Shown here in pieces: positions 1-12,461 of a stretch of 64,000 nt of DNA (position 1 is its first letter; each line of letters begins with the position of its first letter). The DNA is taken from assembly GCA_932521035.1 (NCBI GenBank), contig OW051494.1, positions 1,846,001-1,910,000 of the forward strand, in the 5' to 3' direction. The translations under genes and the position numbers were made by a program. The notes beneath the pieces are model-generated. The model saw nothing but the letters and a program-made list of their open reading frames with translations, had not been told where the DNA came from and did not search any database. This DNA comes from Oscheius dolichura. Its lineage: Eukaryota > Nematoda > Chromadorea > Rhabditida > Rhabditidae.

Positions 1-2
1 AC

Positions 3-1058
3 CGTCTCTACTCGGAAGACCGTCGCCTTCCCGTCTACGAGTACCTCCTCCATCCGCGGACAACCGGCTTCCTTCATATTGTCAAAACTATGCGAAATCT
101 CAGCTACATCAAGTATGTCTACGATGTGACCATCGCCTATCCGGTGGATGTTGTCCAGTCCGAGAAGGATCTCGTCCTCTATGGGAAATGCCCAAGTAAA
201 GTTCATTATCAGGTTAGTTTTGTCGGAGCCACAGTTAGATAGTCAGCTGCTTTAAACCGCCATTTTCCGACTAATAACCAAGCTACCGTACCCCTAAACG
301 CTCCAAATTGCTGCAAATCCCAATTTTCGATTTCTACTTGCAGTAAACGGCTTCATTCCATAAAATATTCTGTATTTTGGTAAAATTAGATGAAATTTCA
401 GTCAAAATGGGGGTAAAATGGAGCCTAAAAGCGTAATTTAAAAGGCGGGCAGGGTCAAAACAAGCCACAGTTAGACAGCCAGTGTCTATAAAGCTTCGCA
501 GCCTTGTTTATCCTGCTTGTTTTCTGTTGAAGTTATCGTTGATTTTTATAGATTCGTAAGATTGCGATTGAAGATCTCCCCAAAGACGACCTGAAACTGA
601 TCAATTGGCTGAAAAGACTGTGGAAAGAGAAGGAAGACAAGCTCCGCGACTACTTCTCCAAGCCAATTCAACAGCGACACTTCGTTTCGGAAGATGGTTC
701 CAGTAATTATGAGGTGAATACTACCGTATTCTACTCATTTATGTAGAAAAAAGACCAAAATGAATGGAAAGTTCGGGAATAATGAGCCATTTTCCAGATG
801 ACGGCCACCTCCCGCTCTGTGCTGATCATTGTGACGGTCTTGTGGGTTTTTACGACGTTTTTCTGGATCGCAGCCTGTCTCCTGGTACCGTATCTTCTGC
901 TATGGGTCATCGGCTCCGTCATCATCTTCTCCACTATCCAGAAAATTTACGGCGGCGTCGAATGGATGAGCCGGGACTACATGAACTGGCAAGAGCCGCG
1001 CCTCGCCTCGTCTCTTCCCAACTGCGATCAGTTCCAATTTAATAAAACAATACAGTAG
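3..1058 (+). CDS. Lysocardiolipin/lysophospholipid acyltransferase, C-terminal part (partial 5')
   Basis: Three exons (3-212, 552-713, 798-1058) join in frame and end at TAG; the 5' part lies outside the window. The first exon reads as the region after the catalytic core of LCLAT1/AGPAT5-like enzymes, with the family stretch VYDVTIAYP and a downstream K-V-H-Y piece. The second exon is a charged helix (around WLKRLWKEKEDKLRDYF), also typical of this family. The last exon holds two hydrophobic segments (about residues 10-45 of that exon), the usual C-terminal membrane anchor. These proteins move acyl chains from acyl-CoA to lysophospholipids in ER or mitochondria-associated membranes; the catalytic HX4D box is not in the window. 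Nematodes have several members (acl-8/9/10, bus-18), so I give no symbol. Confidence 0.8.
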
Positions 1059-3980
1059 CCGTATAAATTCTTGTACGCTGTATAGTCCTCCGGAGTCTTT
1101 GGCTTTTCTATGAGCCATGTCAAACTGTTTGCCGATCGTGAATTGCCGCCTGCCCCGCCAAGGAGACTAGCCTCGTTGATGGCAGTCTCTTTCGATATTT
1201 TATCTACTCTTTTTCATCAAAGCACTGGCTTTGCCGATTTGTCTTCTTGTTGCCACTGATTAAATCTCATTTTGTTGGTAAGGTAACCTTCAAGACAAAG
1301 GATAAGTTTAGGCGTCGAATGGCATTGCCAGTTGCTTCTCTTGCACTAGAGTTCCTAGCCATGGTTCCGCTTTCTTTCCTTTCCTTATTTATGAAACTAT
1401 ATCATATACCGCTGTATGTGAAGGTGGTACCACCAATCATATTCCCATTGAGACTGTCTTGCCATTTTGGAGGTCGTCCTCCTCTCAAAACGCGGTTATA
1501 CGAGAGCTCCCACAGCGGTACACCTTTTTTCTCCTTTACCGATGTTGTTCTTATCTTTCTTTCGTTTTTATTCAATTCGTTTGGCCTTTTTTACACGTTA
1601 TTTGTGAAAAATAGCTAAAACACTAGGTTCCACAAGCAATTCAAGCAATTTCACATAGAGGAAAAGGGGTTGAGGAGATCCATCCATAAGTTTCAATGGA
1701 GACTCAAGCTATTGAATTGGAACTGGCGTCCAGGGCAAAAGTTTAACAGCTTGAAAAGTGAAAGTAAACTCCCAAGATCATCAATAGAGTCGTTTCCCGT
1801 TAATTACGGCTGAACTTCAATCGAGGGTTATCAATTTTCCTCGTTTTTCATCCGATCGCGATCGACGTCTAGAGAGGGCAGACATGTTCTGATGAACCGA
1901 ACAGAGCGGCTTTTTTAAACAATTTTCTGCATTTTGGGGTTTGTTGGGAACGCCAGGAAGTTGAAGAGAAGGATATCACAGAAAGCCCAGGCTCGTGAGT
2001 TGATATATTTCAAAAGACGTGTGTCATGTTGTTGCAGCTCTAAAAAAACCAAGAAAGTCATACCTAAGATTAGGTTAACCCCATCGAAAGTGGGTATAAA
2101 AGGTGCCGAACAATTATGCGCTGATCCAATAGTCTCCGCAATAACAAGAAGGTAATGGTAATGGTCTGGAGATGTGGTGATCTCCGTCGTCTGGCGGGGG
2201 GTAATCATGTTGCCGGAAGCTGTTCAACCCCTTCCTCCCTTTCCCTCTCTCCCTTTCTCAACAACTTGGCCTTTCCTTTAATGAGGAGAGAGTTTATATA
2301 CCTTTCTCTCTCTCTCTCTCTCGCTCATTCTCCCCTCACAAGTCAAGCGTGATTTAACCTTTCACCTTTAATCTATTCGCTGGAAAGGAGACTCTATACT
2401 AAACAAAAATTATTCATATGTGACGACTACGTCATATATAGAAAAGGAATGTGTAACGGATTATAGCCTGCTCACTGACTGGCCCAGCTCCCTTTTTGAG
2501 CTAATCAACACGAGGTTCTCTCTAGTTTTGCCTTTTATTGCGGAAAATTGGGTCCAAGAAGATTAGACTCTCCAAGAATTGACGTTTTTTGACATCTCGC
2601 GGGCCGCGAGCCTAAACATAACTCGTAAGTGGCATTGCGTCATGTAATGTGCCATAATTTACATCCAACAGACCAAGTGCTACTGGGGATTGTGCTCCAA
2701 GGCGCGATTGCCGCGGGGTGGCCGGATTTTAGCCCTTTTAACCTAATTTACCCCAATTTCTGGATAAAATGGCCGCCCAGGCCGGCTCCCATGAGGAAAT
2801 CTCTTCCCTGAACAAGGGACAAGTTAGCCCTTGCTCTGCTGAATGCCATTCCAGTGGAAATTTTCTGGGAAAGACCTAATAAGCCGGCGAACCGCGTCAT
2901 TTCGCTGAGAACTCTTTCTCTCTCCATATTTTCGATAAAAATTGAAATTATTCTTGTACGGTATCTCCCCTTCCCTGTTCCCCTTTTTGCTGACAAATTC
3001 CCAACGAGCTAAAAGAAACTGGCGGACAAAGCGGTCTAATACTGATTGCCCACGCGTTGCTCTTGTGAATAATCAAATTTTTCCTTCCTCCTCTTAATTT
3101 TTCCAATTGTTCGACTCCACACATCTGACAGGTGTCACTAGTGGACTTCGTCTGTGTGGAAAGTGTCTCCCAGGAAGATCCTGAATATTCTCTCCTGCCC
3201 ACCGGCATTGCGAGGTTCCTCGACCAGAATCATCAATTAAGCACGCGGGATCCTCTTAGCTTATTCCTATCCCCCTTTCATCCGCGGCAGCAATATCGTC
3301 TTCTAATTTAATTAAACACCTCTGGCGCGATGACTCTCTTTAAAGCGTAGTTGGGCAGGGGAAGGGCCCAACTGGGGCAGGGGGGCTTTTCCCACTAGGG
3401 GGCACTCATTATTCCCTTTATTAACCTTGGTTGACTAGTTTTTTAGTTAATAATGAGCCGTACTCTACATAAGACGCCGAGGATCCATTAAAAACTTCTA
3501 ACTGAACCAAAATTGGGTCTAACCTTCCAAAAAGGCTGCTCGAATTTCAAGCGGATTCTAGTTCTCCAAATAGGTTCGAGTTGGTCTGGACCTACTGCTT
3601 CCAACGGGTTCGGGTAAAATATCCGGGTATCTTTCAGGCTCGGGCATTTTACCCGCGAGTATTTGGCCCGGACCCGTTCGGATTCGGGTCGGGTGCCCGT
3701 TTGGACGTCCTACCTGGACCGGGGGTTTTAGGTTCTTCTGGGGACTAGAAGTAAGAAGTTGGTTCAGATTCTGCTTTTTGAAAACCTCTTGGGTATAAAA
3801 ATTAGCCCAGATCCCGGTCTTGTTCCGGGCCGGTTCCCATAAAGGGTTATCAATAGAACTCGACCTTGTTGCTTCCATAGCTCTAATTTGACCATACCCC
3901 TTCTCGGAAGAGCCCTTTCCCAAGTATCTCTGCTCCCTAAAATACTCTACCATTACCCTAACCCAACTTTGCTTTAAAGG
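1059..3980. other. No confident gene
   Basis: Nothing recognisable as a gene. An open stretch of 123 codons at 1247-1618 (+) is hydrophobic but matches no family I know and has no clear splice context. A CT microsatellite lies at about 2301-2333. At 3558-3720 the sequence is dominated by cgggt/acccg motifs that also occur in the small palindrome near 30590-30660, so the open frame there on the minus strand is probably repeat-derived. Confidence 0.5.
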
Positions 3981-6804
3981 ATGTCCTGTGATATTCGTCT
4001 GGCTGAAGTCTGCTCCGCCGCCATCGGCCTGTACTCTTCGTCTTCTCCCGCCTTTTACATCCTACTCATCCGGAGTATATTAGCTCCTCTTGCTCTAGTA
4101 GCCCTGCTATTTCTATGCATAGCTGTTATTCAAACAGCCGCCCTCCATTTCAACATACGATGTCTGCTCATCTGTATGTTGGTCTCTATGATCATCTCCA
4201 ATTTAGGTGAGAAGAGCTCTTTTCATACACAATATAGAATCTTTGGCTCTCGTGTTTGGTCCTAGCGGTCAACAGGTTGACTAGAAATGGAGTAAACGGG
4301 CTTGCCCCCATCGCATTGAATGGTTAATTCCGATCTATTCAGGTGTCCTACTCACCGCTCTCTATGTCCTTCATGTCATGTTTTTCATACAGGAAGACGC
4401 GACAAAATGTGATTATTTGGTCTATAATCCAGGCACATGTCTTAGTAAGTCTACTGTAGTCATTCTGGAGGGTTCCTTCTTACCAGGGAAGGGAATAGAA
4501 CGTTTTTACCATGAAGACCCAAAATGCCGTATTCTCCTGAACAGAACGCTTGGTGCTTCTATTTTCAGTCTCCCTGCTCCTTGGGCCTTTCTTCGAATAG
4601 GCGGCTTTGTTCATTTTGGGACCAATTCAGTTGGCTTCTTGTGGAGGGGATGGATTAGCACGGGCATAACGCCACCTCGATTTTTTTTATCAAGGGAACC
4701 TTATCAATTTACCGTGGTTTAACGCAAGAAGACCTATATAGTCGGTCAAGAAAAAAGACGACATTCAAAAGTCTAACGGACGCTCGTGGTGGGAGCCTCT
4801 GGCGTGCAAATTGCCGTAATTTCCCGTAGCGTTGTTGGAGGAAAATAAAGTACGATTTTACGTTCTCTCGTTTTTGATATGAAATTTAGTGTTTTTTTTG
4901 CTTTGCATACCACTACTAATATTTAGGAGACAAAAAAACACAACATTTGATATCAAAAACGAGCAATAAATGAAATCAGAATTTTTTTTCCTCCAACGAC
5001 GCTACGGGGTATTACGGCAATTTGCACGCCAGAGGCTCCCACCACGAGCGCCCGTTAGACCTTTGAATGTCGTCTTTTTTCTTGACAGACTATACCATTC
5101 AATAGATCGTCGAAAGTTATCCTAGAATCCGTTTTCAAAATCTGCCAAACCCCTCGTCGTATGTGGCAATGGTATAAGTCTCGTTGCGTGAAGCCACGTC
5201 AAATTGAAAAGGCTCCCTTGTAAGGAGTTCAGATAGCGGGCTACTGTAGGGTCCTCACGTCTTACAGGACCTCTCCTTCTGTGTAGATTTAAGTTTTTCC
5301 GGGCTTCTTACCACTTTCACAGACACCTAAAATGTGGAGCTCCCCACTAAAAGGGGCTAAAAAGGGTACTGTAGTTTCTACCCGTTTGGGCGGTTTAAAT
5401 ATTGGTCTCAAGGAGGTTTCGTTAAAATATAAGACACCAATTCCAAAGATTCGAGAGTGTGCGGTAACATTTTTTGGTTCTTTCCAGGACTACGCCAGCT
5501 CTGGAGTACCGGCGGCCTTTCCCTCGCCTTATCTGCCTTATGCATAGCTTTGGAGAGAATTCTAGCCACTGTCCGTTTCCGTACTTATGAAAAGGTCCCT
5601 CTAAAATGGGTAGGACTTCTTCTCTGTACTGGGCAGGTAACTTTCTTCGTCAAATTTTCTATAGAAAAAGAATATTCCAGGTATTTGTCGGCATGTTGCC
5701 TGTATTAGGCGCCCCGTCACAAATGTGCATGCCATATTGCTTGGATGATCTGGTGCATGCGGAAAATTCACGAATAGCTGGGGATGTTCTATTTAGTTTT
5801 AATTTTATCTGCCTAGCTATTTTTCTATATCTATGGAGGGTTAATAAAAAGAGAAAGGTCAGTATTTTCTTAAAATCTAGAATAGGAAACTTTAGGTCCA
5901 ATCCGGTGGCACGAATGCCCTGTCGAAAAAGTTTCAAATTAAGGAAAATGTCAGTACAGCCAGGCTTATGGTCCCGGTGATGATTACAGTGGCATTGATG
6001 ACTCTCTCCTCAACAATTGTAAGTAGTCTTAAAGGCTGGGCCGGGGTCCTGTGGGGTCTCGCAGCGGCCGGCAAAGTTCCGATCTTTGGCTCCCATGGTC
6101 AGCTCCATACTTCGGTAGACGGAAGCCTTTGGGAGGACAGGTTTCCATAGCCATTGCCACGTGGATTCTCCCCCTATATTTTTATTTTCCTGGAGCTAAA
6201 ATGTTGCTTTCTAAAACTAAAACGAGTCCTATAATGTGGAGCCTTATTTCGCCACAGTTTCTTCGTTTCAAAGTTCTAAATCAATCCAGCTATGAATAAT
6301 TTCAGATTTCTCACTTCATTCTGCCCATATTCGACTCCACCCAGCCATTAACCCTAGAAGTTATCCAATCAATTGTTACATTTGGTAACTTCCATGAATA
6401 TCAGGTAGGGATATCTCTTACTCCATTTTATTCCCTATTTTTCCTGGAAACTACCTTTATTTGTCAATAACAAGATCCCAAAAAGGCTCAAATTCAAACC
6501 TAATCAGAGACAGAAATGGAAAATCTTTAAAAACCGTCTTCCTTTGACTAGAAACCATTGCAGACGTCACTAATGTCGGTGCTGAGTCTCCTTATGCTCT
6601 TTCTTCTTCCGTACTGTTCTCTCAGCATTAAAAGGTACACACTTTCGCTCATTTTTCTAAACAATAATGTTAAGATCATTATTTCGTCTACTGCATATTC
6701 GATTAGCCGACCTTCTTACCGATAATATGCCGGCAGAACGGGTTAACGACGTGCACTTTCAAAATCTCAAAGGACAGTGGGAAAAGCCAAAACGGCGAAG
6801 CTGA
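3981..6804 (+). CDS. Serpentine chemoreceptor of the Sra superfamily (Sra/Srab/Sre type)
   Basis: Eight exons (3981-4206, 4343-4444, 5488-5636, 5681-5857, 5896-6018, 6306-6404, 6564-6634, 6675-6804) join with matching phases into about 358 residues, the normal length for this family. Visible family marks: seven hydrophobic segments, FHxN-like LHFN after TM1, ERILAT followed by YE at the end of TM3, the block LSKKFQIKEN before TM6, and a C-terminal F-x2-L-x2-QW. These receptors act in the ciliated endings of sensory neurons. Intron 2 (4445-5487) carries a MITE. The acceptor of the last exon is ttaag rather than tttcag. The exact class (sra, srab or sre) is not decided here. No disabling change is seen. 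Confidence 0.85.
4738..5093. mobile_element. MITE-like foldback element
   Basis: A 356-bp element whose two arms (about 110 bp each) are inverted copies, starting atagtc and ending gactat, with a further inverted pair inside around cgtttttgatatc. It has no coding potential. It sits in intron 2 of the chemoreceptor gene. One arm recurs alone at 11206-11247. Confidence 0.85.
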
Positions 6805-6865
6805 AATAAAATAAAACTAGTAAAATAAAATACACTGTTTACTTCGAAATGCTTTCTTTGTTGCC

Positions 6866-7886
6866 TAAAAACGTTTAGGACAACTCGAAAAAATTGTAGG
6901 GATTTGGCTCCAGGTTGATTTTTTGGTCCAAGGCTCTCCAAAGGTCCTTCCCGGTACGAAATGTCTGTTTTTTACACATTTGCGGCCTGGCCACAGGGCG
7001 ACAAATGCCATATTTTGTATTCCAAGCCGAACTGGATAGAGACAACAGAGAAGAATTTTTTTTAGTAATTGGGATCCAGCCGGCGTCGAGATGATGAACC
7101 CGCACAGCTCCGAACCTCGCTTCCATAAGAAATTTCAGAAGACGTCGTCATTATATTTATTCACTTCGTTCAACAGTTTGAGATCAGAGAGAAATCATTG
7201 GAACCCAAGAGCCGGGAAGTAACAACCGTCCCTACCACCGATAAAAACTGTTTGGGACCCCAAACCTGTCTATTATTGATGCACATATATAGGCTCTAGT
7301 CTTGGTCCTCCAGCTTCTCTGATCTTTTCGAACATGCCGATAAGGATGGGGGCTTTTAAAGAGCTCATCTTGATGATTTTTTCATCTCCCATCCATTCGG
7401 TCTGATTCCAGGAGTTCATCGTGCGCGGGGTAAGCCGGCGGCTGAGATTCACTTCGTGGATTTCTCTGGTTTTTTGAAGCACGTAGTCGTCCAGTTCGAC
7501 CTCACCCTAAAATTGTTACCTTTTTAGGCCTACAACCTCGACTAACGTTCTCTTCCATAGCCAGCTTCCATGGGCGCTTTCCCCTTTCTAATTCATAGAA
7601 AACCTTGATAGAAGGCCATATACAAATACCGCTCGGCGCCGGGGAAAGATCGCAGTTCAGGGATCATCTGGTTGGCAAAAAGCCTGAACAGTTACATTCT
7701 GACACAAAAACAACCGAAATCTTACTCCGGGGCTAATTTGGAAACATCTCCAAATCCAATAACTGACCAGGCCTGTTCTAGGGCCTTGTGTTGGGTGACG
7801 TGGCGGCACTGAGGCCATCTTCCACGATAGGCCGTCTGCTCCAAAGGGTAGTGCCCCATCATATTATAAAGGAGTTCCATGGGGGC
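6866..7886 (-). CDS. Unrecognised gene, possibly damaged
   Basis: On the minus strand four protein-like exons are visible: 7886-7726 (contains RGRWPQCRH and WSVIGFGDVSK), 7683-7604 (MIPELRSFPGAERYLYMAFY), 7528-7273 (DDYVLQKTREIHEVNLSRRL) and a possible one near 7044-6866. The first two join in phase (E-L-F-A-N). The second joins the third only through a 44-nt exon, which would need an intron of just 16 nt on one side. Just before 7886 a readable frame (ending CLKTE) runs into TAG. Either I have the splice sites wrong or the copy is disrupted. I do not recognise the family. Confidence 0.4.
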
Positions 7887-8584
7887 CTAGAAATACTCTG
7901 TTTTCAAACAATCTTCCAGCAGTTGAATTTTCTGGCCCCTTGAATGAGGTTTAGGCTCTCTTGTGATCAATTCCAGCCTCCACAGAGCTTAGTAAGACCC
8001 TGCCCACCACTTTTTTTCTCTTATGGTAGGGACCGCAAAGTGAAAATTAAATATCATGACAGGCTAGTGCTTTGGGGCTCATTCGATAGATCTCTTTGTA
8101 ACTTACACTTTGGCTTTTAGAGTGAAGAAATTTGGCCACCCAGCCCCAATAAATTAGCGTTTCAAGCGTCCCCGCCTTTAGCGCGTATTTGAATATTGGA
8201 AGCGGTGATTTCGTGTGGTGATTTCTTAGTTTTAGGACCTAGATGGGGGACTTTTCGTGAGCGCAGTCGCCACAGGACCACTGCGCTCAAACCGAGGGTC
8301 CCTGACTGTTCCTTTAAAGGAATTAATACCTCAAAAGATGGATAGAATAAATGAGAGCAAAATTCCGTTTCGCCCCTTAGCTACTGAGGGAAGTTTGCTG
8401 ATCGGAACGGCGGGGCTGTTTTTGAAGTGACCATTTGACCCTGAGCAATCGAGTTCCAAGCGACTGAATCCATATGGGGCCTATTCTCTATCCAACTTTT
8501 CGTTTCGGGGTCATTTGTGCGTATTTTACGAATCATGTAGCGTTTTCCGCCTTTTCTCTCTCAAAAAGCTAGCAACCTAACTCA

Positions 8585-8875
8585 GGCTTAAAAAATTCGC
8601 CGTTTTCTCCTGATCACGATGATCTATCTATTTTTCAATATGGACATCGGAATCACGAGAAAAATGCATTTTTATCCCAAAGTCATAAATGCGTTCCATT
8701 TCTGTGATAATGATAGTTACGGGACCCCATAAAGGTCCTGCAACGATCATGATCACTTTTTGTTTTTTCGACCAGATTTTGATCATAAATGTGTATTTTT
8801 CTTGTGATACAGACGTCCATATGCAAAAATAAATATACCATCGTGATCAGGAGAAAAAGGCAAATTTTTTAAGCC
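8585..8875. mobile_element. MITE-like foldback element
   Basis: About 291 bp. The left arm begins ggcttaaaaaattcgcc and runs through cctgatcacgatg; the right arm is the imperfect inverted copy ending ttttttaagcc. The arms extend about 110 bp. There is no open frame. It has diverged more than the 4738 element. Confidence 0.75.
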
Positions 8876-9322
8876 CAAGTTGTTTTAAATCCCTGACAGT
8901 TCCTTTAAGAAAACAAGGGTCCTTGTTATGTTTTATCCATACATAAAGGGATGTCATCGAGATCCCGCCCCCATATTATTGCGCGCCCTTGCATATATTT
9001 CGAAACCAGTAGTAGAATTACGCCGACCACGGAGCATCCCGTTAGACAGCCGCTATTCCTTTAAAGCCGACTAGTTTTAGTTATTTTTTTTTACTTCAGC
9101 CCCTAAATCTATTGTTCATCTTGTGTAGCTCACCCTTCCATTTGTTTTCCACCTGATTTCTGTTTGTGTTTTGAGTTCCTACTGTATGATTTGTTGTTCT
9201 AGTAGTCTTGGTCTTCTTGTCAAGTTCAAGTATACAGTATACTCTTTCTAATGATAATCCGGAAAAACTTTTTTATTACACGGTGTTAAATTCAATGTTA
9301 GAATACAATTTTAAGCCGTCTT

Positions 9323-9844
9323 TTAAAGAGTTTGACATCTAATAGATTTTATTTCAAACCCATCAGCATTTAGGAATACCCCATTCATACACACAGGGTT
9401 AGTAGTGAATACATCAGAAGTGCAGATATTGTCCACAACGCCAACGTCATACAGCGTACAGCCGGAGACCATTAGTTCACACTTCATTCCGTCCGTCATA
9501 GGGTTCATATTGATAGTTGGGTTTGTGGGATCCCTAAGCATGCAAACGGTATTATCATCTGGTGGCAGTAGCATTGGCACGGGACACGCATCACATGGAT
9601 CTGGCTCTTGATGTCTTCGCGTAGTGAATATTTACTTACCGGCGACGGCCGTAGTCGTTGACATGGCCGACGAAGTCGTTGCCATAGTACCGGCAGATGT
9701 CGTGGTGGCCGAGGGGCGCCTGGTGGAGGTCGGAGGGGTGCGAGTCAACGGAATAACATCATCGAAATCACTTGGTTTCATCGCTACACACTGTAGCGAT
9801 GGCTCAACGACGAACAACAGTGGAATAAGCAGCTTGAAGGCCAT
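9323..9844 (-). CDS. Small secreted Cys-rich protein with Thr-rich N-terminal region
   Basis: Two exons, 9844-9640 and 9600-9323, separated by a 39-nt intron, give about 160 residues. The start ATG follows an acceptor (tgtttcag) by 15 nt, as expected for a spliced-leader site, so I chose it over the upstream in-frame methionine. Residues 1-18 form a signal peptide (MAFKLLIPLLFVVEPSLQC). Residues 30-68 are rich in Thr, Ser and Pro, likely O-glycosylated. The second exon has eight cysteines, beginning C-D-A-C. The arrangement recalls the nematode C6-type secreted domain but the spacing does not match it exactly, so no function is claimed. Confidence 0.75.
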
Positions 9845-9995
9845 TCTCTTCGGATGTAGAGCTGAAACAAAATACAGGAATAAAGCTATATTTTTTTTCA
9901 TTTCTATCGAAAAAAGGAGTTTTCAGAAGACCTTTCAATATATCACTGACGGATAAGAGCATACTGTGACACTATTTACTTTTTGGGTTCGTGTA

Positions 9996-10125
9996 TAGTC
10001 CATTTCCAACGGATATTCCACGAATTCAAATTTGGCGGCGCGTCTCCGCTATGGGACCATGTCCGAAAGCTCCAAGTCCCGTAGCGGAGAGGTTTTGCCG
10101 AGGAATATCCGTTGAAAACGGACTA
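9996..10125. repeat. Short foldback element
   Basis: 130 bp with inverted ends: tagtccatttccaacggata at the left pairs with tatccgttgaaaacggacta at the right, and an inner inverted pair (gtctccgctatgggac / gtcccgtagcggag). It shares its outer tagtcc motif with the 10159-10725 element, so the two are probably related. Confidence 0.8.
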
Positions 10126-10158
10126 CAGTAAAACAGCAAAGTCAGGTGAGATGATATA

Positions 10159-10725
10159 TAGTCCGTTTCCAATCTCGGGTTTTCCGGCTACGGGACCTTT
10201 TCCCAGTCCTTTAAATAATTCACACCCGCGCTACGTTTTTTTGTTTTACTTTTTGCTTGTAACACGGTTTTTTGGCTGTTTTCTTATGTTTTTACCTATG
10301 CTTCTGCTATATAATACTCAAAGGACTCTCGGAGGGTCAGTTTGCTAACGGTTAGTTCACATCTTGATACTTCGCCGCCTGATACACCTTCCTAACGGAT
10401 TTACTGCTGCTCCTCATGTAGAGCATTACTAAAGATGGAACCTATGGCATTCGAACATATCAGAGTAAGAAGAAATAAGGAAAACCAAGAAGAATCCGAA
10501 TTTTCCAGCTGAAAATGGATTTTTTCGTTAATTTTATTCTCTTACCGTGTAATACCCACTTTTTCTTATTTCTAACAATCATATCCGAACTAATAAACAT
10601 CTTATACTCAATAAAAACATGAAAAATTGAAATAGAAAGAAAAGATAACGCAGCACGAGCGTGAATAATTTAAAGGACTGGAAAAAGGTCCCGTAGCCGG
10701 AAAACCCGAGATTGGAAACGGACTA
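10159..10725. mobile_element. MITE-like element with 60-bp terminal inverted repeats
   Basis: 567 bp. The left end (tagtccgtttccaatctcgg onward to gtcctttaaat) is repeated inverted at the right end (atttaaaggac onward to ggactata). The interior is AT-rich and non-coding. An open frame at 10112-10348 lies partly in the left arm and is not a gene. Confidence 0.85.
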
Positions 10726-11205
10726 TAAAACAATATAAACCGCTGGCCGAAATCTCTTATATCCCAATAACTGTAGATAAAACTGGATAAAAGCTTGTTG
10801 GGGGCGTTTTGCTTTTTGAACTTACGGAGTCCATTTTAGAAGAAGGCATCCTTTGAAACTGGAATCTCATGTTGATCTTCTCTGAAAAACTCATTTAGTA
10901 AACCAAAAAGGGGAAACCAAACATCAGAGAGAAATTTAGTCACTAACAAAACGAATCTGTGTATGGTTTTGATAAAAAGGGAAGGGAGAGGGCGCGAGCA
11001 AATAACAATGAAGTTTGAAAAAGAAAGTTGAGCAGAAAACAACAGGAGGAATCTATCGAAAGAGACGAAAAAGAAGAAGGCTGAGAGCAGGCTTGTAATA
11101 TAGTTTTGAAAGAATTGACTTGAATTTAGCTGCGGGTCGAACTTACAAGCAATCTATTCTTCTTGGCAGCCAAAAAACTCTCAGTCACCGTGCCCCGCTG
11201 CTAGG

Positions 11206-11247
11206 ATTTTAGACCTTTGAATGTCGTCTTTTTTCTTGACAGACCGT
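11206..11247. repeat. Solo arm of the 4738-5093 element
   Basis: The stretch acctttgaatgtcgtctttt with its flanks matches the right terminus of the element at 4738-5093 over about 38 bp. No opposite arm is found within a few hundred bases, so this is a remnant. Confidence 0.7.
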
Positions 11248-12189
11248 AACAATTCCTCTTACAATAAGGCTAACTGTAAGAGGTGCCCGTCTCTCGAACG
11301 TCGAAAAGTAGAGGATTGCGACGGAGAAAGCTGTAATCCGGTTATAACGGCTGATTCTTTCATTTTTAATTTTGAACCTGAATAAGCAAAAAATTCGATT
11401 GACCGCATAATCTACAGAGCCGGAGAGCCATCGTAGGTTACTGTTAGATAGCCCTAGCAAGCGTTTGTTGTTTCCGAAATTTAAAAACGCACCCACCCAT
11501 AATTTGAAATTCATCAGTTTTATCTTAAATTTGATCGATGGAAATGGCCTACGCTGTTCCACCATTGAGAACAAGCGGGGTTTTTTGTTCCGGTACCTGG
11601 CTAAATCCTCCACTCAGAACAGGTTTCGTCAAAAAAAGTGGCGCGGACCACATGCGAAGAAAACGAAAACGATGCTGGGTGTGTGGGGGGAGATCATGAC
11701 AGGACATGTATGGAAGAATACATCCATCATATATACAATCAAAAATACAGTTAGCTCTTTTACCTGTATTGCGAGGGGCGAAAATTGGTTTTTTTTGAAT
11801 GATTGCGCCATTAAAAACGATGCGGCCGGGTTGTTAGGTAACAAGACTCATTCGTGGATTTTTGGCGGCAGCCATTTCATATTTCTACGTCTCTCCTTTC
11901 AATAGAAACCAGCCCTTTCGACCCCCCTTCGGGGGGTCTGGGGCTGGACGTTGGCTGCGCCAACTGTGGTACTACAATAGGCGCAAGATTTAGAAATTAT
12001 CATCGAGATCACCATGTGAGAACTATGGCTGAGTTTCCGAAAGATGTTTCTATTGAACATCGCGAACAAAGAAATTCTGAAGTGAACTCTCCTGGGGAAA
12101 GGCTTTCCGCTCTGGGCGGACCTCATGGTCAAGATTTCGGGTTGCCAGCACTTTCCCGGTGGTCAGTTGCTTTAAACTGTCCTTGGAAC
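11248..12189. other. No confident gene
   Basis: Overlapping open frames on both strands (11209-11613 minus, 11465-11905 plus) have no recognisable domains and no convincing splice context. A short perfect hairpin, gacccccc-ttcg-ggggggtc, lies at 11918-11938. Confidence 0.4.
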
Positions 12190-12353
12190 CAGGGCTGCAC
12201 GGAATTCGAAAACCCCCGGAATTGGAGTTCCGATTCCGAATTTCGGAATCACCCTTGATTCCGATTCCGGGTCCGTTCCGACTGAATTTGGGGACCCCCG
12301 TTCTGATTCCGTTTCCATTCCGACTTGAAAACTCCCAATTCCGTGCAGCCCTG
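12190..12353. repeat. Foldback repeat rich in attccg
   Basis: About 164 bp with inverted ends (agggctgcacggaatt at the left, aattccgtgcagccct at the right) and an interior of repeated attccg/cggaat units. Non-coding. Confidence 0.85.
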
Positions 12354-12461
12354 CTTGGAACATTTAGGAGAGCTGATCCCTCGAAGAGGCGAAGGAGGCG
12401 ACAGGAACGCAGGAAATAGAATGAAGAACAGTATGTCTTTAGAAAATTTATTGTGTTCTTG

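Noticed and set aside
3558..3953. 131-codon open frame on the minus strand
   Set aside because: Composition is driven by repeated acccg/cgggt motifs shared with 30590-30660; no splice sites, signal or domain.
11465..11905. 146-codon open frame on the plus strand
   Set aside because: Overlaps an equally long frame on the other strand, no recognisable motif, and lies beside a transposon remnant.
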